From an uncultured SAR86 cluster bacterium (GTDB taxonomy: Bacteria > Pseudomonadota > Gammaproteobacteria > Magnimaribacterales > AG-339-G14), in the NCBI GenBank assembly GCA_902561325.1, contig CACEOL010000001.1, forward strand, positions 220,209 to 271,650: a stretch of DNA of 51,442 nt, given 5' to 3'. Position numbers and translations under genes: made by a program. This document shows positions 25,135 through 31,704 of the stretch, piece after piece (positions within the stretch are counted from its first letter, which is position 1; every line of letters begins with the position of its first letter). The notes below the pieces were generated by a model that saw only the letters and a list, made by a program, of their open reading frames with translations, made no database searches and had not been told where the DNA came from.

Positions 25135-27260
25135 TTTATTCCTTCTTTCGTGAAATTAACTTCAACTCTAGCATTGGCACCCTCTCCTTCATAGTTAAGA
25201 ATAGTTCCTTCGCCAAATACATCGTGAGTTACCAAATCACCTAAAGAAAACTCTTCGCCTTTAAACTCAGTACCGCCGACAATTTTGGGCACGAACCCTT
25301 TTGAACTTTGTGTTTCTGATGACATTCTAATCTCATACTTCAATTCATCAGGAATTTCTTTTAAAAATCTAGATATCGGGCTGAAACTTTCCATTCCATA
25401 CATATTTCTTACTTCTGCATATGTTAAATAGAGTCTTTCCATTGCTCTGGTAATACCGACATAACAGAGTCTTCGTTCTTCTGCCAACTGCCTTGGATCT
25501 TCTAAAGATCTTTTGTGAGGGAATAAACCTTCTTCGCATCCAGCCATAAAAACTAGGGGGAATTCTAAACCCTTCGCAGAATGTAAAGTCATCATTTGTA
25601 TTGCATCTTCATCAATATCTGCCTGATTTTCGCCTGCATCTAAAGAAGCTTGATCGAGAAATATCTCTAATTCATTTCTATCATCATCAGCGTCTTCGCC
25701 TATAGGATTGAAACCAGAAGCAGCAGAAATAAGTTCTTCTAAATTCTCTTTTCTTGATCTGCCTTTCTCCCCGGGCTCTTTTGCATGAAAATCTTTCAAA
25801 CCGGTTGTATTAATTATTTCATCAAAAATTTCTCCTAGACCCATGTTTTCAACATTAATTTTTAGCTGAGAAACTGTTTCGATAAAATAAGATAAAGCTC
25901 TAGAAGATTTCTTTAAATTGTCTTTAGAAATAGATTCTGCTGCTTTCCATAAGGATATATTTTCAGCTCTCGCATGCTCGCGTACGCTATCTAAGGTTTT
26001 AGCACCAATGCCTCTTGTGGGTACATTTACTATGCGTTCAAAAGCTGCGTCATTATCAAAATCTACGAGTAATTTTGCGTAACCCAGAGCATTTTTAATC
26101 TCCATTCTTTCATAGAATCTTACTCCGCCATATATCCTATAAGGCAACTCAGCCCTTAAAATACTATCTTCCAAAACACGGGATTGGGCATTAGATCTAT
26201 ACAAAATTGCTACATCATTAAGAGACCTTCCCTCGTCAATCCAATTTTTTACAATATCAACAATAAAACTTGCCTCATCTCTTTCGTTGAATGCGCGATA
26301 AATTTTTAAAGGCTCGCCTTCTTTATTCTCAGACCAAAGTTTTTTGCCTAATCTTTCGGGATTATTCGAAATAACTGCGTTAGCAGAAGAAAGAATGTTT
26401 TTTGTGGATCTATAGTTTTGCTCAAGCTTAATGGTTTTCACTTTCTTAAAATCTTTTTGAAACCTTTTTATGTTTGCACTTTTTGCCCCTCTCCAGCTAT
26501 AGATTGATTGATCATCATCTCCAACAACTGTCATGAAGCTTTTTTTGCCTAAGAGTTTTTTTAATAAAAGATATTGAATTTCATTAGTGTCTTGAAATTC
26601 GTCGACCAAAATATGTTCAAACCTATTCTGATAGTGCTCTAAAATTGCCTTGTTGTTGGAAAGCAGTTCATAAGACCGCAAGAGAATTTCAGCGAAATCA
26701 ACCAATCCTTCTTGATCACAAACTTTTTGGTATTCGTTCATAATGTCGACCATTTTTTCTTCTACAAAAGAAGCACTGGACTTTATTTTTGCTTTTCTTC
26801 TGCCTTCTTCTTTCTGGTTGTTGATAAACCATTGTGCTTGTGAGGGCTGCCAGGTCGCATCGTCTAATTCTAGAGATTTTATTACTCTCTTTATCACCCT
26901 ATTTTGATCTTCTGAATCTAAAATAGAAAAACTTCTAGGCAATCCAGCTTCTTCCCAATGTCTTCTTAACATCCTATGAAATAGAGAGTGAAAAGTTCCA
27001 CACCACATCTGATTGAGTTGTTCACCAAGAATGTTTTCAATTCGGCCTCTCATTTCTTTAGCTGCCTTGTTGGTGAAAGTGACTGTCAATAAAGACATGG
27101 GATTTAGGTTATGAACCTTACACAGCCAGGCGACCTTATGAGTTATAACTCTGGTTTTGCCAGAGCCAGCTCCTGCAAGAATCAAAGAGAATTGAGATTC
27201 ATCTGATACGGCTTCTCTCTGAGGAGAATTTAGATCATCCAATATATAAGATACATCCAT
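25095..27260 (-). CDS. uvrD: DNA helicase II (UvrD)
   Basis: A 721-residue superfamily 1A 3'-5' helicase used in mismatch and nucleotide-excision repair. The motifs are complete: Q-motif LNSPQREAV, Walker A GAGSGKT at residues 30-36, Walker B LVDEFQDTN, motif III GDDDQSIYSWRGA and motif IV LEQNYRST. Motif V is TLHSAKGLEFPLVFM and motif VI is LCYVGITRAMERLYL. The C-terminal tail has the Tudor-like region GDLVTHDVFGEGTILNYEG typical of UvrD. Rep and PcrA are alternatives, but the length and tail favour UvrD. The last 40 bases are shared with the start of dctP. Confidence 0.95.
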   Translation of the reverse strand: MDVSYILDDLNSPQREAVSDESQFSLILAGAGSGKTRVITHKVAWLCKVHNLNPMSLLTVTFTNKAAKEMRGRIENILGEQLNQMWCGTFHSLFHRMLRRHWEEAGLPRSFSILDSEDQNRVIKRVIKSLELDDATWQPSQAQWFINNQKEEGRRKAKIKSSASFVEEKMVDIMNEYQKVCDQEGLVDFAEILLRSYELLSNNKAILEHYQNRFEHILVDEFQDTNEIQYLLLKKLLGKKSFMTVVGDDDQSIYSWRGAKSANIKRFQKDFKKVKTIKLEQNYRSTKNILSSANAVISNNPERLGKKLWSENKEGEPLKIYRAFNERDEASFIVDIVKNWIDEGRSLNDVAILYRSNAQSRVLEDSILRAELPYRIYGGVRFYERMEIKNALGYAKLLVDFDNDAAFERIVNVPTRGIGAKTLDSVREHARAENISLWKAAESISKDNLKKSSRALSYFIETVSQLKINVENMGLGEIFDEIINTTGLKDFHAKEPGEKGRSRKENLEELISAASGFNPIGEDADDDRNELEIFLDQASLDAGENQADIDEDAIQMMTLHSAKGLEFPLVFMAGCEEGLFPHKRSLEDPRQLAEERRLCYVGITRAMERLYLTYAEVRNMYGMESFSPISRFLKEIPDELKYEIRMSSETQSSKGFVPKIVGGTEFKGEEFSLGDLVTHDVFGEGTILNYEGEGANARVEVNFTKEGIKWLVLSFANLKKV

Positions 27261-27307
27261 ATATTTTTATTTTAAGCTAAAGTAGATTCTTTATATAAAT
27301 AACATTT

Positions 27308-27892
27308 ATGAAAGATTTTGAAAATTCTTTGGATACGATGCTTGAAAAAGCTTTTTTGACTATTTCTAACGGAGTTGATGATTCTAAAAGTTACTTTCAT
27401 ACTCCAACAGTATGTACTTTTGAAGGACAAGATATTTCAGCAAGAACTGTTGTTCTTAGAGATTTTAATGAAGAAGATAGAGTTTTAAGGTTTCATACCG
27501 ATCAAAGGTCGCCAAAAATTTATCAAATTAAAGAAAATAATAGTGCTTCGGTGCATGCTTATGATCAACAAGAAAAAATTCAGATTAGATTAAAAGGAAG
27601 TATAGAAATTCACCATCAAGATTCAGTAACCGAAAAGGCATGGGAAAATACTAGAGAAATGTCTAAAGAATGTTATTCAGTGAAAGACTCTCCTAGTAAA
27701 AAGATAGATAGTCCTGTTGAATTTGATATTGATAAAAACCAAATTGATAGGGAAATGGGTTATAAAAATTTTGCAGTAAATCTTTTTACCTTTCAATCTC
27801 TAGAGATTTTATATTTAAAAAGATCAGGTCACAGAAGAGCAATCTTTGAATGGAATAATAATGATATAAAAAAGAATTGGTTGATACCCTAA
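27308..27892 (+). CDS. Pyridoxamine 5'-phosphate oxidase-like FMN-binding protein
   Basis: A 194-residue flavin-binding split-barrel protein. The N-terminal part shows the PNPOx-type pattern YFHTPTVCTFEGQDISARTVVLRD, then FHTDQRSPKIYQI with the FMN-phosphate contacts, and QIRLKGSIEIHHQDS. The C-terminal LEILYLKRSGHRRAIFEW resembles the end of the Alr4036-type group rather than true PdxH. It may be a flavin reductase or oxidase of unknown substrate. The true PdxH C-terminal signature was not found. Its stop interlocks with the convergent SMR gene in CTAA at 27889-27892. Confidence 0.82.
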   Translation: MKDFENSLDTMLEKAFLTISNGVDDSKSYFHTPTVCTFEGQDISARTVVLRDFNEEDRVLRFHTDQRSPKIYQIKENNSASVHAYDQQEKIQIRLKGSIEIHHQDSVTEKAWENTREMSKECYSVKDSPSKKIDSPVEFDIDKNQIDREMGYKNFAVNLFTFQSLEILYLKRSGHRRAIFEWNNNDIKKNWLIP

Positions 27893-28215
27893 TTTACGGT
27901 ATTAGCTAAAACTAAAATTACGCCAGTTACGATCAAAAGAATTCCAACAGAAACAAGTATAGATGGAAACTCTTGATATTTGATTGCCCCCAAAATTGCA
28001 ATTAAGACAATTCCTACTCCCGACCAAATTGCATAAGCAACTGCAACCGATATATGTTGAAAAGTTAAGGACAAAAAATAGAAGCTTGCAGCATAGCTAA
28101 AAACAACAACAAGATTGGGAATCATTTTTGTGAAGCCATCTGTATCTCTTAAAAAAAGAGTCCCAACAACTTCTAAAATGATTGCTAAAAAGAGAAAGGT
28201 ATAAGGTAAAACCAT
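27889..28215 (-). CDS. Small multidrug resistance (EmrE-like) transporter
   Basis: A 108-residue four-helix SMR protein. The essential membrane-embedded glutamate is in helix 1 (LEVVGTLFL, Glu15). The characteristic AYAIWSGVGIVLIAILGA stretch of helix 3 is almost identical to EmrE. Helix 4 ends with LLIVTGVILVLANTV. SMR proteins exchange protons for quaternary ammonium compounds or related cations as dimers. Whether it is a drug exporter or a SugE/Gdx guanidinium type is undecided, though the residues look EmrE-like. It is a single gene, divergent from the Bax inhibitor-1 gene. Confidence 0.93.
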   Translation of the reverse strand: MVLPYTFLFLAIILEVVGTLFLRDTDGFTKMIPNLVVVFSYAASFYFLSLTFQHISVAVAYAIWSGVGIVLIAILGAIKYQEFPSILVSVGILLIVTGVILVLANTVN

Positions 28216-28303
28216 AATTCTTTTGATAATTGTACAATAAATTGAAAAATATCTTGAGAAGTTAAGCTATTCAATTTTTTATATTTCAAGTTAAAATTAA
28301 CTC

Positions 28304-29062
28304 ATGAGTAAACATAAAGCTTTGGACATGTTCGGTAGATCTGGGAACCCCACATTGAGTGATGCCACTTTTGCTGATTTCGAAAATGTAAATCAAAAAA
28401 CTATGACTTTACAGGGAACTGTAAACAAGGTCGGTATTCTTTTAGCTCTGGTTGTTTTAAGTGCGGCTTACACTTGGAACGTTTATTTTGTTACTGGCAG
28501 TCCTGGAGCGTTAATGCCAATTGGCCTTTTTGGTGGCATGATTTTTGCTCTCATTACCATCTTCAAAAAAAACTGGGCAATGTACACAGCGCCAATTTAT
28601 GCCGTATTAGAAGGTTTCTTTTTAGGTGGAATTTCTGCCATTTTTGAAAGTCAGTATCCGGGAATTGTGATTCAGGCAACAGGATTAACTTTTGGTACTT
28701 TGGCTTCTTTGTTAGTACTTTACAAAACTGGAGTCATAAAGCCTACAGAGAATTTTAGACTTATGGTGGTATCAGCTACTATGGGGATTGCATTGCTGTA
28801 TGTGGTTAGCTTCATCATGAGTATGTTTGGTACGGGTATCGGTTTTATTCATGATAATGGAATTTTTGGTATTGGATTTAGCCTTTTTGTTGTGGGTATT
28901 GCGGCTTTAAATTTAGTTCTAGATTTTGATTTCATAGAAGAAGGGTCTGAAAAAAATGCTCCCAAATATATGGAGTGGTTTGGCGCCTTTGCCTTAATGG
29001 TTACTTTGATTTGGCTTTACTTGGAAATGCTAAGACTGCTTGCAAAGCTCAGAAGCAGATAG
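28304..29062 (+). CDS. Bax inhibitor-1/YccA family membrane protein
   Basis: A 252-residue protein with a hydrophilic N-terminus of about 40 residues followed by seven hydrophobic segments. The family features are LFGRSGNPTLS-like FGRSGNPTLSD at residues 11-21, AVLEGFFLGGISAIFE in the middle, and the acidic C-terminal part LVLDFDFIEEGSEKNAPKYMEW with the conserved aspartates. This matches the bacterial BaxI_1 group. The molecular role (calcium leak or interaction with FtsH) is known only for relatives. It lies 88 bases from the divergent SMR gene and is followed by a 69-residue membrane protein. Confidence 0.9.
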   Translation: MSKHKALDMFGRSGNPTLSDATFADFENVNQKTMTLQGTVNKVGILLALVVLSAAYTWNVYFVTGSPGALMPIGLFGGMIFALITIFKKNWAMYTAPIYAVLEGFFLGGISAIFESQYPGIVIQATGLTFGTLASLLVLYKTGVIKPTENFRLMVVSATMGIALLYVVSFIMSMFGTGIGFIHDNGIFGIGFSLFVVGIAALNLVLDFDFIEEGSEKNAPKYMEWFGAFALMVTLIWLYLEMLRLLAKLRSR

Positions 29063-29063
29063 C

Positions 29064-29273
29064 GTGTCTCTGACAAATATCTTTTTTTTACTCCTTACGA
29101 TTGTCTCACTCGCAGTATTCTTTTTTTTTGGTCGCTTTAGAGCATCAGAAAAACAACTAAATAGAGAAGATCGAATCGATTGGTCTAATAGAAGGTATGA
29201 TTTTCTAAAGTACTTTTTACTTATTCTTTTTTTGGCGATAGGTATAGCGTTTTTGATCAAAACTTTCGCCTAG
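29064..29273 (+). CDS. Small membrane protein of unknown function (69 residues)
   Basis: I chose the GTG at 29064, just after the Bax inhibitor-1 stop, which gives MSLTNIFFLLLTIVSLAVFF as the N-terminus. A TTG at 29040 would add eight polar residues and overlap the upstream gene. Two hydrophobic helices (about 5-22 and 46-65) flank a charged loop rich in Arg and Asp (NREDRIDWSNRRYDFLKY). The gene ends 10 bases before nadB. No family was recognised and the start is uncertain. Confidence 0.6.
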   Translation: MSLTNIFFLLLTIVSLAVFFFFGRFRASEKQLNREDRIDWSNRRYDFLKYFLLILFLAIGIAFLIKTFA

Positions 29274-29283
29274 AATAATTTTA

Positions 29284-30852
29284 ATGATTGATACCGAAGT
29301 TTTAATAATTGGCGGCGGTGCTGCTGGATTAACTGCAGCAATTGAACTAAGTCAGAATTACAAAGTATCTGTAATTTCAAAAGAAACTATTGTTGATAGC
29401 TCTACTTGGTATGCACAAGGAGGAATAGCAGCAGTAATGGGAGAAAAAGATACGGTCGAAGAGCATATTGCTGATACCTTGGAGGTTGGAGATGGAATTT
29501 GTAATGAAGATGCTGTTGCCCACTGCGTAAAAAATAGTAAATCAGCTATAGATTGGCTTATTGAGATGGGAGTTAACTTTACAATGACGCAAAATGGAGA
29601 AAAATTGCATCTTACTCAAGAAGGCGGTCATTCAAAAAGACGTGTTGCGCATTCTGAAGATACCACTGGCAAAGAGGTTTCAAATTCTTTAATAGCTAGA
29701 GCAAGAAAAATAAAAAACATAACAATTTATGAAAATCATCTTGCGGTTGATTTGATAACAAGTAATAGGTCTTGCCTGGGAGCATACGTATTCGATAAGA
29801 AAAAAGAACAAGTAGTAACTTTTAAGTCAAATGCAACAATTCTGGCATCTGGAGGAGCAAGTAAGGTTTATTTATATACTAGCAATCCAGATGGAACGAG
29901 TGGCGATGGTATGGCACTGGCTTGGCGGGCTGGATGCGAATTATCTAATATGGAATTTAACCAGTTTCACCCAACTTGTCTTTATCATCCAGAAGCAAAA
30001 TCTTTTTTAATTAGTGAAGCTTTAAGAGGTGAAGGAGCTTATTTACTAAATCATGAAGACGAAAGATTCATGAAAAAGTATCACAAAAAAAATGAGTTAG
30101 CTCCAAGAGATATAGTGGCTAGATCAATTGACGAAGAAATGAAAAAAACAGGTAAAGACTATATGTTTCTTGATATTAGCCATAAGCCAAAAAATATGAT
30201 TTTAAAATCATTTCCTGCAATTCATAAAAAATGTTTGAGTTATGGATTTGATATCACAAAAGACAAAATACCCATTGTTCCCGCAGCTCACTACTCATGT
30301 GGCGGTGTTAAGACAGGCTTATCAGGTGAAACAAACATCAAGAATCTCTATGCTATTGGAGAAACAGCATGCACTGGGCTGCATGGTGCCAACAGAATGG
30401 CAAGCAACTCCTTACTAGAATGTGTTGTTTTTGCAAAGTCTGCAGCTTTGAATATCGAAAAGAATTTTGATGTAAACAAGAAAAAACTTAAGGAATGGGA
30501 TTCTTCAAAGGTTATAAGATCAGGGGAGAATGTTCTTATCTCTCATAATTGGGATGAAACCAGGCGATTGATGTGGGACTACGTTGGCGTTGTTAGATCA
30601 AATGATCGGTTGTTAAAAGCAAAAGAAAAGATAAAAATCATTCAAAATGAAGTAGAGAGTTTTTACAAAAACTTTGAGTTAAATTCAGATTTTATTGAGT
30701 TGAGAAATTTGGTTTTAGTTGCGAGGCTAATCATAGAAAGTGCTATTTTGAGAAAAGAAAGCAGAGGTCTTCACTACAACATAGATTTCCCAAATAAAAT
30801 TAGAAGAGGATCTTCTTCAGTAATTTCAAAGAAAGAACTTAAAGTTGCTTAA
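29284..30852 (+). CDS. nadB: L-aspartate oxidase
   Basis: A 522-residue FAD enzyme that oxidises aspartate to iminoaspartate, the first step of de novo NAD synthesis. The dinucleotide motif VLIIGGGAAGLTAAIEL is at the N-terminus. It is followed by STWYAQGGIAAVM, the flavin-binding EEHIADTLEVGDGIC region and the catalytic EGGHSKRRVAHSEDTTG. FNQFHPTCLYHPE and the late IGETACTGLHGANRMASNSL distinguish NadB from succinate dehydrogenase. nadA and nadC are not in the window. Its 3' end overlaps the convergent CBS gene by 14 bases. Confidence 0.97.
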   Translation: MIDTEVLIIGGGAAGLTAAIELSQNYKVSVISKETIVDSSTWYAQGGIAAVMGEKDTVEEHIADTLEVGDGICNEDAVAHCVKNSKSAIDWLIEMGVNFTMTQNGEKLHLTQEGGHSKRRVAHSEDTTGKEVSNSLIARARKIKNITIYENHLAVDLITSNRSCLGAYVFDKKKEQVVTFKSNATILASGGASKVYLYTSNPDGTSGDGMALAWRAGCELSNMEFNQFHPTCLYHPEAKSFLISEALRGEGAYLLNHEDERFMKKYHKKNELAPRDIVARSIDEEMKKTGKDYMFLDISHKPKNMILKSFPAIHKKCLSYGFDITKDKIPIVPAAHYSCGGVKTGLSGETNIKNLYAIGETACTGLHGANRMASNSLLECVVFAKSAALNIEKNFDVNKKKLKEWDSSKVIRSGENVLISHNWDETRRLMWDYVGVVRSNDRLLKAKEKIKIIQNEVESFYKNFELNSDFIELRNLVLVARLIIESAILRKESRGLHYNIDFPNKIRRGSSSVISKKELKVA

Positions 30853-31237
30853 TTAAATCTCGCATGGAAAGAACCCCAACAAGCTTTTCTTTATCCATTA
30901 CTGCAAGGTGACGAATCTGATTTTCCATCATTAAATCCAGAGCTTCCAGTTTTGTACATTGAGGCGTAACGCTAATAATATTTTTAGACATTATTTCTTT
31001 GACTTCATTATTTAAGGCTTCTTTTCCTTTTCTTGCAATAAGCTCAATTACATCTCTTTCTGTAAGAATACCTTCAAGATCTTGAGGATCATTTGTATCG
31101 GAACAATATACTAGTAGAGCTCCGATTCTATTTTTATCCATTATTCTGCATGCATCTTCAATAGAAGAGTTTCTTGCAACAGCAAATATGTCCCAATATC
31201 TTTGGTTTAAAAGCAATGATTCTATGTTTTCGGACAT
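30839..31237 (-). CDS. CBS-domain protein
   Basis: A 132-residue protein consisting of two CBS motifs (about residues 13-70 and 78-132) that form one Bateman module. Recognisable pieces are IEDACRIMDKNRIGALLVY with GILTERDVIELIARKG, and ISVTPQCTKLEALDLMMENQIRHLAVM with GVLSMRDLIKQL. Such modules bind adenine nucleotides and act as energy sensors, but no partner enzyme is attached here. It is a single gene facing nadB, sharing 14 bases at the 3' ends. Confidence 0.9.
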   Translation of the reverse strand: MSENIESLLLNQRYWDIFAVARNSSIEDACRIMDKNRIGALLVYCSDTNDPQDLEGILTERDVIELIARKGKEALNNEVKEIMSKNIISVTPQCTKLEALDLMMENQIRHLAVMDKEKLVGVLSMRDLIKQL

Positions 31238-31267
31238 ATAGTGAGATGATTTATGGAGTTTTTTGTT

Positions 31268-31273
31268 TATAAT
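31268..31273 (+). promoter_or_regulatory. Candidate -10 element upstream of the TonB-CTD/histidine kinase genes
   Basis: A perfect TATAAT is centred 28 bases before the ATG at 31299, in the 61-base gap after the divergent CBS gene. No good -35 sequence is present at 16-18 bases, so the promoter may be weak or activator-dependent. It would drive the small periplasmic protein and probably the kinase behind it. Confidence 0.45.
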
Positions 31274-31284
31274 ACTTCAATTCT

Positions 31285-31290
31285 AAGGAG
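31285..31290 (+). promoter_or_regulatory. Ribosome binding site of the TonB-CTD gene
   Basis: AAGGAG is placed eight bases before the ATG at 31299. This near-consensus site supports the chosen start and suggests strong translation. Confidence 0.7.
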
Positions 31291-31298
31291 AATTAAAA

Positions 31299-31682
31299 AT
31301 GATATTTAAAAAAGGAATTAAATTATTGTCTCTATCTATTCTTTTCTTGGGAGTAAGTTCCCTACTGCATGCAGATAAGGGCTTTATTACTGTCGACGGA
31401 AAAAACATTGAAATGGATGTTGAAAGACAATATCAAGCACCTGCAAGCTATCCTAGAAAAGCTTTGAGACTTGCTAAAGAAGGTTATGTAATTGTTGAAT
31501 TTGACGTCAGCGCGGATGGTGATGTGATAGATCCCTTCGTTTTAGAAAGCGAACCTGCAGGACTTTTTGATAGAGCTGCAATGAAATCTATTAGAAAATG
31601 GATTTACCAGCCACCAATCTATGAAGGTGTGCCTGTCCAAGTAAATGATGTGCAAGTTAAATTATCTTTTCGAGTTCAATAA
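31299..31682 (+). CDS. Free periplasmic TonB C-terminal-domain protein
   Basis: A 127-residue protein with an N-terminal signal sequence (residues 1-25, cleavage probably after LHA) and a single TonB C-terminal domain. The domain starts at PASYPRKALRLAKEGYV (residues 48-64) and contains GLFDRAAMKSIRKWIYQP, closely parallel to the same block of the TonB at 6146-6892. There is no proline linker and no other membrane anchor. If the signal is cleaved the protein is free in the periplasm, and otherwise it is tethered without ExbB contact. It lies 22 bases before the hybrid kinase gene and is probably co-transcribed with it. Its role is unknown. Confidence 0.85.
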   Translation: MIFKKGIKLLSLSILFLGVSSLLHADKGFITVDGKNIEMDVERQYQAPASYPRKALRLAKEGYVIVEFDVSADGDVIDPFVLESEPAGLFDRAAMKSIRKWIYQPPIYEGVPVQVNDVQVKLSFRVQ

Positions 31683-31704
31683 GATTTTCAATTTTTGCGC
31701 GTAA

